A DNA stretch of 64,000 nt from Protopterus annectens (taxonomy: Eukaryota > Chordata > Ceratodontiformes > Protopteridae): the NCBI RefSeq assembly GCF_019279795.1, contig NC_056748.1, positions 606,920,636 to 606,984,635 of the forward strand. The letters are read 5' to 3'. A program made the position numbers and the translations under genes. The notes under the pieces were generated by a model. It did not search any database. It was given only the letters and a program-made list of their open reading frames with translations, and had not been told where the DNA came from. This document shows positions 46,517-57,669 of the stretch, one piece after another (the stretch's first letter is position 1; each line of letters opens with the position of its first letter).

Positions 46517-49316
46517 GTTTCATAGTATAGTACTAGGCTATCTGCCCTGGGGCATTTGTAAGCCTAGCCATAGTGATGTGGCTTTTGCCACCCCATGAAA
46601 TGGTACAAAAATGTACAGAATAAATCTAGAATACTGTGCCCCTGTCTAGCAGTGACACAGATGTGACCCCTGGGGTAAACTTACGATCTCCCATCCACTC
46701 ATCAAGATTTCTCTTGAAGAGAGTCAGTGAGGGGCTCTGCCTAATATGAACTGGGATCCTGTTCCAATGCATGGGAAGCCTCTGGGTTATGAATCTATCC
46801 CTCCAGCATGTCCTATTCATACTTGTGCCGAGGTTTAAGTCTTTAGCTCTCGTGGTCCTGATGGATTTGGATTTTTTGAGGTGGAGCATGTCCATCAGAT
46901 CCTGATTGGACATGGCCTTGTACGTCAGGCAGAGATCACCTCTGAGCAGGCGGTATGCTACTGAATAGAGCTGAAGTTTCTTTAGTCTGGCAGAATAAGA
47001 CATATGTTGGAGACCCTTGATCCTTTTGGTGAGGTACTTTTGTGGTCTCTCCAGCTGTTGCAAATGCCGGGTGAGGTACATACCAAATGGGGCATTGTAC
47101 TCAATCATGGGTCTGATGAGGGAGGAATATAGGGGTACAATGACATCCTTGGATCTGGATGTGAATCCCTTCATGATGAGGTGTGCAAGGTAGAATGTTT
47201 TTCTAACCACTTTGGCAACGTGGGTGTCAAATGAGAGGTCGCTGTCTACTTGGGTCCCTAGGCCTCTGATTACTTTTTCCGTACTCAGTGTGTTGCTGTC
47301 TATGTGATAATTTGTGGGTACTTTGTTTTTTCCAAAAGGGATGACTATACATTTTTTGGCATTTAGTTTAAGGCCGTGACTACGGCACCAGTTGTCCGTT
47401 TCAGTGAGGCCTTTTTGTAGGATGTGTGTGTCTGTTGTTGTATCGACTATGGCGCCTAGTTTGCAGTCATCTGCGAACTTTGTCAGCCACAGCCCTCCCA
47501 TGTTTGCTTTAACATCTGAGAAATAAATGCCGAACAAGAGGGGTCCCAGGACAGATTCCTGTGGGACACCACTTGTGATTGACTTTGAGTCTGACATTGC
47601 TCCAGCGATTTTAACTTTATGGGTTCTGTCCTTTAGCCAGTTTGCAACCCATCTAGTGACATAAGGGTTTACTTTTAAGCTGTTTAGCTTATCTATGATG
47701 CCTGAGTGGGGTATTGTGTCGAAGGCCTTAGCCAAGTCCAGGTATGCTGTATGGACTGCTTTGCCCTCATCAATGGCTCTAGTGACTGTTTCGAAAAAGT
47801 TAACCAGGTTTAAAAGGCAGGATCTGCCCTTTACAAAGCCGAACTGGGTTGGGTCAAGTGTCTGTAGGTCCCCTATGTCTCTGTTTATGAGTTCCATAAT
47901 GATTCTTTCCATAGCTTTGCAGACCAGGCTAGTTAAGCTTATGGGGCGGTAGTTTCCAGGGTCTGTAGAGGCACCCCCCTTGTGGAGTGGGACCACTGTT
48001 GCTGTACGCCAGTGTTCAGGTACATATCCCAAAGTAAGGCTAAGGTTAAATAGCATTTTTATGTGTGGGTTTAGCTCCTCTTGGAGTTCACGTAACACGC
48101 ACCCCGGGATACTGTCAGGTCCCATTGATGCTGTGCTTTTTGCTTTGTTTAGGGTGGTTCTCACTTGGACATCTGAGATGACAGGGAGATTACATTCAGC
48201 TGGGATAAGTATTTCTTCTTTTGGGGGTGAAGGAGGGGAGAAATTTGCACTGAACCTGTCAGCCAGAATGTTAGCAATATCTGTGGGTTCAGTGTATTTT
48301 CTGTTGTTGTGAACCAACTCTGAGCATATCTGAGGGTTTCTGCCCAGGTTTCTAACATAGCTGAAGAAGGCTTTGTGGTTATCTTTAGTGTCCTTAGCGA
48401 TTTTTCTCTCAAAGTTTGCCTTGGATGTTTTTCTGAGAGAATGTAGTTTTCTGCTAATGTTGATCAGAGATGTCTTCCCTTCATGGGATTTCGCTCTGAT
48501 GTGCAGTAGCTTCCTTCTTTTGTTATACAATTTGTTTATGGCTGAGGTCCACCAGACAGGACGCTTACATTTGGTGGAAAGGGACTTGGATTTGTTTGTG
48601 ATTGCATGATCCATGCATTCTTGGAGATGTCCATAGAAAGCATTTGTGAAGGATTCAGCATTGTGAGATGTGGTATCCACTGGCACAGTGGGCTTAAAGG
48701 ATACCATCTCAGTCTTAAGAAGAGTGAAGTCTGCTTTTGAGAAGTTTTTCACTGTGGTCTTTTGTGCTGGGGGTGGAGGTGGGATATGTATATCCAGGGT
48801 GATTAGTTTGTGGTCAGATCTCACTAGTGAGGGGTATGCTTCCGGTGTGGAGCATTTTGTCCACATGTTTGTGATGATCAGGTCTAGTATATTATCTCCC
48901 CTAGTGGGAGAGGTGACTAGTTGTTCCAGTGCATTTGAATTTATGAATTCCAGGAACCTTTGGGCTAGGGTATTAGGGCTAGAATAATGTACCCAATCTA
49001 TGTTTGGGTAGTTGAAGTCTCCCAGTATGATGGTATTTTGTGATACATTCATATCCTCCAATGTCTTCAGGAAGGCTGAGTGGGGTTCTTGTGATTGGGA
49101 GGGTGGTCTGTAACATGCTACCAGTTGTATAGCAGTTTTGCCTATGGTTAGTTGCACCTGTATGGTCTCTGATGCTTCGTGTGTTGCTACTAACCTGGAG
49201 GTGTGTGTGTCCTTTATGAATATGGACACTCCCCCTCCCTTTGTGGTTCGGCGTGGGTTTTGGGGCCGAAAAGCATGATACGAGGTATAGTCTGGTAGCG
49301 CTGGGGTGCTCTCTTT
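46517..49316 (-). mobile_element. CR1-like LINE, youngest copy, 5'-truncated in the endonuclease domain
   Basis: 3' end at GTTTCATAGTATAGTACTAGG (minus). The reading frame is open from the truncation point near 49316 to the stop at 46626. Upstream of 49229 the frame continues as STPALPDY and FRPQNPRRTTKGGG, equal to residues near 45 of the ORF2 at 57728. ORF1 and the first part of the endonuclease are missing, so it is an incomplete but little-decayed copy. Confidence 0.95.
46626..49229 (-). CDS. CR1-like ORF2: endonuclease (partial)-reverse transcriptase, uninterrupted
   Basis: 867 codons without a stop. APE endonuclease remnant: RPPSQSQEPH, GDFNYP at 70-75, SDH at 138-140 (catalytic Asp/His of exonuclease-III folds). 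RT: GNYRPISLTSLVCKAMERI near 425-443, TQFGFVKGRSCL at 461-472, AYLDLAKAFDTIPHSG at 495-510 (motif A), SGVPQESVLGPLLFGIYFSD at 553-572 (motif B; the usual PQGS is PQES), FADDCKLG at 585-592 (catalytic). C-terminal: YNAPFGMYLTRHLQQLERP, CWRDRFITQRLP and LFKRNLDEWMG. The first codon listed is GTG inside a frame that stays open upstream, so it is not a natural start. The Gly-to-Glu change in motif B may impair the enzyme. Confidence 0.93.
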   Translation of the reverse strand: MSIFIKDTHTSRLVATHEASETIQVQLTIGKTAIQLVACYRPPSQSQEPHSAFLKTLEDMNVSQNTIILGDFNYPNIDWVHYSSPNTLAQRFLEFINSNALEQLVTSPTRGDNILDLIITNMWTKCSTPEAYPSLVRSDHKLITLDIHIPPPPPAQKTTVKNFSKADFTLLKTEMVSFKPTVPVDTTSHNAESFTNAFYGHLQECMDHAITNKSKSLSTKCKRPVWWTSAINKLYNKRRKLLHIRAKSHEGKTSLINISRKLHSLRKTSKANFERKIAKDTKDNHKAFFSYVRNLGRNPQICSELVHNNRKYTEPTDIANILADRFSANFSPPSPPKEEILIPAECNLPVISDVQVRTTLNKAKSTASMGPDSIPGCVLRELQEELNPHIKMLFNLSLTLGYVPEHWRTATVVPLHKGGASTDPGNYRPISLTSLVCKAMERIIMELINRDIGDLQTLDPTQFGFVKGRSCLLNLVNFFETVTRAIDEGKAVHTAYLDLAKAFDTIPHSGIIDKLNSLKVNPYVTRWVANWLKDRTHKVKIAGAMSDSKSITSGVPQESVLGPLLFGIYFSDVKANMGGLWLTKFADDCKLGAIVDTTTDTHILQKGLTETDNWCRSHGLKLNAKKCIVIPFGKNKVPTNYHIDSNTLSTEKVIRGLGTQVDSDLSFDTHVAKVVRKTFYLAHLIMKGFTSRSKDVIVPLYSSLIRPMIEYNAPFGMYLTRHLQQLERPQKYLTKRIKGLQHMSYSARLKKLQLYSVAYRLLRGDLCLTYKAMSNQDLMDMLHLKKSKSIRTTRAKDLNLGTSMNRTCWRDRFITQRLPMHWNRIPVHIRQSPSLTLFKRNLDEWMGDRKFTPGVTSVSLLDRGTVF

Positions 49317-49969
49317 TAACTGTTTATAAGAACTGTTATCAAAGGTGAAATGATTGTGGTCAAATGATTTTGTTCAATTGTTTGATCAGTACTCAACACC
49401 TATTTACTGTAACTTACACATATAGTTAGTAGTTCTGTGTTTGATTATATACTTCCCAATCTGAAGTAGTAGTAAACAATCATTTAAGATCAATAGTCAC
49501 CAAATATGGTTTTATTAACTGTGAAAATCTTACACTATGTGAAGCAAATATGGATTGGCTTTTTTGAGAATATCTTAGTAGTAAGAAATGAGCATAATTA
49601 ATTCCTACTAAGTCACTTCAATAGCCATATCTTCTGCACACACTCCTACCGTTTGTCTCCTATTACCCGTTTTACCATAATGCCTCTCTTATTTGAATCT
49701 TCTCTTCCCCTTCTCTCCCGGCTTCACCGTCCCAATTCCACTGTCCCCCTTCACTAAATTTACTTAATACTTGTCTGTTCCCTCTCATTGTCTCCTTTTT
49801 TATTTGTTCCCTTTCTGACTTCATTACCTGTTTCCCTTCTTCTCATCCCCCTTTCTAACTTCATCCTCTAAAGCATCACTATATATCCTTTTTAAAATTA
49901 TAAATATAAAGGTGATTCCTATTCATATATTGTTTTGTGTTATATTATGTCCTCATGCAGCAACTTCTA
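49317..49969. other. No gene; pyrimidine-rich stretch
   Basis: The + strand from about 49680 to 49870 is strongly C/T-rich with few purines (for example CTTCTCTTCCCCTTCTCTCC). No ORF. It could be the 5' region of the LINE that follows. Confidence 0.4.
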
Positions 49970-52410
49970 TTGTAACCATGAAAAAAAAGGTTTATAGAGA
50001 ATTGGGTGACAAGGTAAAAGGAATCGAAAGACCACCAAAAAAGAAGAAATAGATATATTTTGGAGAAGTATTTATGAAGATCCTGTGGAACATAACAAAG
50101 ATGCTAAATGGACAGAAGAAGTAAAAGAATAAGAAGTTTAAAGGTACAGGATATGAAACGGGATTAAGTAACAGTCAGAGAGATTGAAACAAAGTTAAGT
50201 AAAGCCTCTAATTGGAAAACCCCAGCCCCAGATGCAGTACCTAACTTCTGGTTAAAAGTATTAACATCTTTGCACGAAGATTTAACCATGAGTAAAAACT
50301 ATTTATATACGCAACAGGAAAAACAATGCTCCTTAAGAGTGAACCTGCAAGCTACCCTGAAAATTATACACCAACATTTTGCCTTCCAACAGCATATAAA
50401 CTATACACTGGAATTGATGCTGACAGAGTTTATAGTCATTTAGAAGAAAATTCAATTATGGCAATAAAAGAAAGCCATATGGAACAAAGGATCATTTGTT
50501 GTTAAATAAAGTCATAGTGGAGGAACTGTAAAAAGGGTAGGAATCTAAGTATGGCATGGACTGACTACAAAAAAGCATTTGATAGTATCCTACCTTCATG
50601 GATAAAAGAGTGTTTAAAAATGTATAAGATATACCCTATACTGATCGACTGCATGACAGTGACCATGAAACAGTATTAGACCACTTTGCAATTAAGCCAC
50701 GATAAAGAACAAATTATCCCAGGGATAAAAATTCAAAGGGGGATATTCCAGGGTGACTCTCTGCCACCGCTGCTATTCTGTCTTGCCCTAAAACCCATTA
50801 AGCTGTCTACTTAACAGCTTAGGCCGTGGCTACAATTTGGCTCTAGAAAACAACAAAGTGTAAAGACTTCCCATATTCTCTTTGTCGATGATTTAAAACT
50901 GTACAGCTCATCAGATGATGAACTGAAAGCACAACTGCAAGTTGTCAAAACTTTTTCAGATGATATAAGAATGTCATTTGGTCTTGATAAATGTGCAAAA
51001 GTAACCTTTAAAGCAGGAAAACTGCAGGACCAGGAAAACATCAGTTTGTGACAAGAATATGATATAAAAGAACTTGAGCAAGAGGAAGTGTATAAATATG
51101 TGGGAACTAATGAAGGATCAACAATAAAACATGAACAAATGTGAATAAAACTTAGCAAGAAATACTTTGGAAGACTTAAATTATTCTTGAAAACAACTTT
51201 GACATCTAGGAACAAAATTCAAGCTATAAACCAATTTGCTCTGCCTGTCCTAACTTAGTTTTAGAGTGACTGACTGGCTCCAAAGCATGTTGGATAGATT
51301 AGACAGGAAAACAAGAAGGATGTTTCATGCTCACCAAATGATTTATAAAAATCAGTGCATACCAATATTATATATTCCCCATTCCAAAGGAAGGATGGGC
51401 CTCCTTGAAATTGATTACATGTATAGATCTGCAATCGTGGGACTGCATGCATATCTGCTGACTTCACAAGACCCAAACATGGTGAAAGTTTTGAAACATG
51501 AGGAGAATAAATCTTCTCTGCTTAATCTAACAGAAGCATATCGGCATCAAGCAGGAATAGAAATCAAACCGCAAGTAGATAAAAGTCAGACAGCAACTGA
51601 ATATGCCAAAAACAAAAAAAAAAACAATATAAGGTAAAGGACCAGATGAAGGCAAGAAATGTGGAAAATGCATAAGTATAGTTGCAAGTATAGAAAACTT
51701 CTGGAAGAGCCTCCTGATGATCAGGATCAAATGGAGGAATGGTTAAGGAGAGGATAATTCAAACCAAGAGATGAAAGGCTAATATTGCTAGCCCAAGATA
51801 TTGGGCTACGTACATGTTGGTTTACAAAGTCCATTGAACATGTGGGAGAAACAGACAAATGTAGGTTTTGTAAAACAGAATTGGAAACAGTTGCACACCT
51901 CATTGCTGGTTGTGACATACTAATGGGAGAAGGACTCCATACTGAAAGGCATAATAACATGGCAAGATTTGCACTGGGGATTGTGCAAACATTATGGTGA
52001 TGAAGTGGCTAAAAAAACACTGGAAACATGAGCCACAAAGCATCATAGAAAATGAAGTCTACATCACATGGGATCACCCATTAACAACAGTTCAAAACAC
52101 AGATGCTAGAAAACTTGATATAGTGGTCCATGAAAAGAGGACAAAAGTAGCATTGATCATTGAATTCACCATACCTTTTGACTACAGTGTTTTGTGTACA
52201 GACAGACACAAAGTCATAAAATATCAGTATTTGCATCAGAAACAAGAGCAATGTGGAAGAAAGATACTCAGACAGTTCCAATAGTAGTAGGAGCAACAGG
52301 TCGTATAAAAAATAATCTAAAAAAACAAGTAATCTCCATGGTATCCCCAAAGTCTCAAACAACCTACTAAACAAGTATACTGTGTCCAAAAACAAAACAG
52401 TGTAAGAAAC
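49970..52410 (+). mobile_element. R4/Rex6-like LINE with REL-type endonuclease, decayed
   Basis: Broken + frames in order: NWKTPAPDAVPNFWLKVL (about 50215-50265), TFCLPTAYKLYTGIDADRVY (50370-50430), AWTDYKKAFDSILPSWI (50550-50605, motif A), GDSLPPLLFCLALKP (50750-50795, motif B), LFVDDLKLYSSSDDE (50878-50925, catalytic VDD), LDRKTRRMFHAHQM (51296-51337), a CCHC knuckle CRFCKTELETVAHLIAGC (51860-51915), and an endonuclease-like ARKLDIVVHEK...IIEFTIPFD...KVIKYQYL (52105-52240). RT upstream of a CCHC motif and a PD-(D/E)XK-like nuclease is the layout of R2/R4/NeSL-type LINEs; YKKAFDS and QGDSL fit R4/Dong/Rex6 best. In several signature places the residues are changed (LD for PD), and stops are common. 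Confidence 0.75.
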
Positions 52411-55400
52411 TTCTTTGTGTGGAAGATTTTCAATCCATATATATCTAGTTGATCACTTTATATTAATCATATCAGATAATGATAGTACAAGCAACTAACT
52501 TAAACTCATCCTAAATCAAAAATAATAAAATAAATATATAATTTGAAATATTATACAGAATTACTAAGTATTCAAAAGTAATCCAAGCAGGGTAGACAGT
52601 CTTTTTCCAGTCAAACATTACATAATAAAGACTTAGGATGAGTTTAAATTTGTTTTGGTCAAAATCATGTAAATATATTTCTGTAAAGAACAGAGAGAGC
52701 CACTAGTGAGGGGTTGTATACTGGGAATTTTTGTTGAACATTCACAAAATCATATATTCCTAATACTCTTGGTCTGAAATCAGAATATCATGGCTTTTCA
52801 GATGTTTGCCATTCTATAGACATTTTGTACCTGTTCTTTTTTAATGTTTTGTAGTTATTAATCTTTCTCCTTGTTTTAATCCTTTGCCACTGTTATTTCC
52901 TTACCTGCCTTATATTGTTCCTTGGCATCTAGACAATACAACTTATTTAAAGACATTAACCCTTTCTGTCTTTATTTGTTTAATCATAGAGAAGCTATGA
53001 GGAAAGGACAAGGGACACTGTTCTTTTTATGAGCCCATCTGACTTCAGCAGGGCAGTGCTGATCTTGAGATTGCTTTTGGCAGGAATTCATACAAAGTAA
53101 ACAAGAGAGTCATGAAGTGCAAGCTGCCATTTACCTTTAACAATTCCAAATTGTGCTGTGTCATTCCTGTTTCATGCAGACCAGCTGACCTAGACTGAAC
53201 CTATCATATCTGAAGAAGAAATAGATGAATGCAGTAATGACATTTGGGTTCATTTCTTGCACAAGGGAAACATGGAACACACCTGACAGATTGTTTTCAG
53301 CATTTTAGGACCTGTTGTAAGTTAATCTGCTTCCTTGGTGCTGAGTGAATGAGATCCACCTGTAGACCAGCTTGATTAGTGTAACTGTGGACCAATATTT
53401 TGTAAGAAAATGACTGTCTGACATTATATGGAAGGCTGTCCCTTCTAAAGCTCTCCTGTGCCCATACCCTTCTACTACAATACGTAACCTCATTGCTTCT
53501 CTTTTTCATACCTCCTAACTACTTGCAAAGCTGGAGACATCACTTTTCATATGTTATGCCCAATTTGTGCAATTCCATGCTACCAAAACCCAGAGAATTA
53601 AATTCCAGCCTCACCACTAAAGCTTCTTGATAAATCACTTCTCATCTATAAACACGTGTGCCAATTGCCAGCCAGTATTGTACCCACCAATGGATTCTGC
53701 CAGGTTGTGATGTACATACCATACTCTTTTTTTTTTTTTTTTTTTTTTGAGGGGGGGGGGGGGGGGGTAAGGCACTGTAGGATGACCTGGGATTTTAATT
53801 TAATTTCTGAATAATTTTCAATTTATTGTCTGCCTTATTGGCTGTTTGATCAGAATCAGAATAAAGCATTTGAGATACATAGTGAATAATGTGGTTGTGA
53901 TTACTGGGCACACTTGTGTATGTGTATACATACACACAACTCAGTTTTTGTATAACTGTGAGGAACTCTCTCTGCTTTCACATTTCTTTGCATTTGTGTT
54001 GATATTAATATTTACTTACATATTTTGAATATAAAATTCCTCTTCCAATAAACAATTACATATCCCACAGCAATTTTGAAACATTAGGTGGGAGAACAAA
54101 TTTACATCAGAAATACTGAAAAAAATGTGTGCACCAGTATTAAACCAAATACAAAACAATTTAATCGATATCCCATTTTGCAAGTGCAATTATCTAGGGT
54201 GGGCATCACAGGGAAATAGAACTGTTGCTTATAGAAATGATTTTGTTGGTATCTGTATTTGTCCAATGAGGGAACAGATGCCAGGTTCTCTGCTTTCAGT
54301 GCTAGAGTTGTACACATTTGTAGAATAGGTTACGCTGCCTGATTTTCTGGATGTTGCTACTAAACACTACTTGTATCTTATCTACATATTTCCGTGGCAT
54401 TTTCTAAGGAAATATCAGAAATTATTTTCGTTTTGTTCGTACACAAAGTACTTCTGCAAAACGTCTGTCCCCATGATTCACATCTACATGCTTTGATGAA
54501 GAGATATTTGGTAATATCAGGTCAATGCAATTAAGCCTACATTTCTGTGAACGGTTACACTCCTCAAACTATAACCACAACTTCTTGTAAGACCTTCTTT
54601 CAACTATTACCAGATGTTTGGAAAAGTCTAGCTAATTATATGCATGAAATAGACACAGCCAATTTGTTTAGGGAGGAAAATAAAGCTCTCGTTGACCAAG
54701 TCTGCAAGACTAAAATGCTTTAATATTAATATTTCTAGTTTATTTTGCTTGCCTATGTATAGTAGCCATGAAGTAACTGTATTGTGTATTATTTTCATGA
54801 CTTTTCTTTTTTTTTATTTGTAATTTAAAAGACCATGATTAACAGTAATACAAACATAAATCCTAGTCACAGTAGGTCAAATCTTTAAATCATAATGAGA
54901 GATGGCAAGTAACTTTGTCATGGGAAAAAAATATCAGGTAAACTGAAAGGAAAGCGCAGTAGAAAACAGGAAAGAACATATGAGGAAAAACATTGTGTGG
55001 CAAAGGGGAAGTAATGTAGGGAAACAGAAAATTATATTCTTCTTCCATTGTGTCTAGCAGAGTTATGTTCCTTTGTCATGTCTTGTAAAGACAAAATTCT
55101 GTTAAAATAAATCCTACCAAATGCTCTTAGTGAACATCAAAAAAGGTTGAATCTTCCATTTCATCAAATTCTTTCTCTTTGTGTACATGGTAGCCAAGTT
55201 AAACTCAACTATTTGTTTTGTTGAAATGGCTATAAATGTACACATATATGCTAAAAATAAGTATCGGGTATCTAAGGTACATCACCTCCTAAGATTTCTT
55301 TTGTTGTGTAGTACATTACCTTCTGCCAAATGTTAACTCGTATGGATTATATTGATCTTATTAAAGCCACAATACTAACATTGTGAAGTACTCTGAAATC

Positions 55401-55443
55401 CCATTCTGTATAATATGGTTATCAAGTATTATGTATTGAATTA
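52411..55443. other. No gene recognised over 3 kb
   Basis: Unique-looking AT-rich DNA with domainless short ORFs. Contains the poly-T/poly-G tract at 53727-53767. Confidence 0.35.
53727..53767 (+). repeat. Adjoining poly-T (22) and poly-G (17) tracts
   Basis: 22 T, then GA, then 17 G with no interruption. Exact lengths may suffer from sequencing error. Confidence 0.9.
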
Positions 55444-55455
55444 TAATATATATAT

Positions 55456-55510
<55 letters not shown>
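55444..55510 (+). repeat. (TA)n microsatellite
   Basis: About 33 TA units with one AA interruption near 55466. Confidence 0.98.
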
Positions 55511-55513
<3 letters not shown>

Positions 55514-55570
55514 ATGCATAGTAATTCAGGAGTTGTTTAAATATACCTATCTAATTTGAATATAATTATA

Positions 55571-57300
55571 GGTTCATAGGTTGGTACTAGGCTACCGGCC
55601 CTAGGGCATTTACAAGCCTAGCCATAACAATTCCCTGGCTATTTCTTCCCACACTATTTACTTCCCTGGACCCCTGTCTAGCAGGGCGACTGACGTGATC
55701 CCTGGGGTGAATTTCCTTTCTCCCATCCAATCATCAAGGTTCCTTTTGAAGACAGCCAAAGAGGTGCTCTGCTTGACATGTATGGTTAGTCTATTCCAGA
55801 GTATGGGGAGTCTCTGGGTCAGGAACCTATCCCTCCAGCATGTTTTGTTTATTGTGATGACAAGGTTTAGATCCCTGGAGCATGTGGCTCTGAGGGATTG
55901 GGATTTCTTTAAATGTAGTATGTCCAACAGCTCTGGGTTTGACATGGCCTTGTATGTTAAGCAGAGGTCGACTCAGAGTAGACGATATGTGACAAAGTAT
56001 AGCTGGAGTTTTTTAAGATGGTCAGCATAGGGCATCTGCTTTAGGCCTGTGATTCTTTTAATGAGGTATTTCTGTGGCCTTTCTAGTTGTTGCAGATGTC
56101 TTGAGAGGTACATACCAAATGGGGCGTTGTATTCTATAATGGGTCTATTGAGGGATGAGTACAGTGAGACAAAGACCTCCTTTTTTCTGGATGAAAAGCC
56201 CTTAGTGATTAGGTGTGCCACATAGAAGGATTTACTGACTGTTGTGGGGATGCGGTTATTTAAGGTGAGACCACTGTCCACCTGTGTCCCTAAGTCTCTT
56301 ATCACACTTTTGCTGTAATTCACGAGTACATGTTTTTTCCCAAAGGGGATAGCTTGAGTCCATGGCTGTGGCACCAAGCATCTGGTTCTGTAAGGCCCTT
56401 TTGTAGAGTATCAACATCATTTGGGGATTCAATAATGGCTCCCAATTTGCAGTCATCTGCAAACTTTGTTAGCCAGAGTCCCTTAGTGTTGGCCTGTACT
56501 TCAGAGAAGTAGATCCCAAACAAGAGAGGTCCCAGGACTGAACCCTGAGGTACTCCACTTGTCACTTGTCTGGAGCTGGATTTGGAGTCAGCTACTTTTA
56601 CAGTGTGGGTTCTGTTAGTAAGCCAGTTGGCAACCCATCGAGTGACGTAGGGATTAATGCACAGCTTAGTAAGTTTATCTATGATTCTAGAGTGGGGGAT
56701 GGTGTCAAAGGCCTTGGTGTGGTCCAGATAGGCTGTGTGGACTGCCTTACCCTCGTCCACGGCTCTAGAGACTGATTTGAAGAAGTCAGTCAGGTTCAGG
56801 AGACAAGATCAGCCCTTCACGAACCCAAACTGGGTGGGGTCTAGTGTTTTAAGGTTATCAATTTCTTTGTTTATACGTTCCATGATAATACGTTCCATGG
56901 CCTTGCAGATCAGGCTCATCAGACTGATAGGGCAGTAGTTCCCGGGATCCAAGGTGGATTCCCCCCTTGTGGAGTGGGATAACTGTAGCTGTGCGCCACT
57001 CAGTGGGCATGAAGCCCGAGGTGAGGGTATGATTAAACATGACACTTAGGTGAGGTGCCAGTTCATTTTGTAGTTCATGTAATACACAGACCGGGATGTC
57101 ATCTGGTCCCATGGATGCTGTATTCTTAGCTTTGGAGAATGCATTTTTTACGTATGTGGCCGTTATTACCAGAATTTGGCAATCTTCCGGTATTGAGATG
57201 GGCCATTTAGGGGGTGAGAGGGGGGTGAATTTGGCACTGAATTCACTAGCTACTACAGGTGCCATCTTTGTTTTGGCTATTTTGTATAATTCCACTAATT
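55571..57300 (-). mobile_element. CR1-like LINE, 5'-truncated (RT and 3' end)
   Basis: 3' end mark GGTTCATAGGTTGGTACTAG at 55571. Minus frames carry TASMGPDDIPVCVLHELQNE (56858-57355), CPISLMSLICKAMERIIMER (56809-57045), AYLDHTKAFDTIPHSRIIDK (LAKAFD read as HTKAFD), SGVPQGSVLGPLLFGIYFSE and KFADDCKLGA (56320-56760), then IEYNAPFGMYLSRHLQQLER (55973-56377) and FKRNLDDWMG (55658-55945). Frameshifts separate these blocks. The 5' break lies near 57300, upstream of residues SAKFTPLSPP. Confidence 0.92.
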
Positions 57301-57669
57301 CAAATGAATTATAAGTCCTTATTAAATGGCCAAGTTTCACAGTCTGAAGGGACAATTATACACATGTACTATTTCAGAAAAAGAAAGAGCACCTGCATTT
57401 TTGAGTATGTTTTCAGACATAAACCAGTTTTTGCATTCTCTCAAAACAATGCAAAAGTAAACGTTATTTCTCCTGGTAACCATATTGGGGAGTGGGGATC
57501 TTTCTATGTTATCCAAAATAGTATTCCAATTTCCAAATAAGACAATAGGAATATTAAGAAATGTTGTAATCTCTTAGCAATGCATTCTAAAGATAACTTT
57601 TACTCATTAAAAGGTGCATAGATTGAGACTGTTATAATTATTTTATCACTAAAATATATAATATGCCTT
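57301..57669. other. Spacer between two inverted CR1 copies
   Basis: No ORF with a domain, AT-rich. Confidence 0.35.

Noticed and set aside
47695-48987. Several 78-110 codon + strand ORFs
   Set aside because: Antisense shadows of the open CR1 ORF2.
52081-52395. 104-codon minus-strand ORF
   Set aside because: Antisense shadow of the R4-like endonuclease region.
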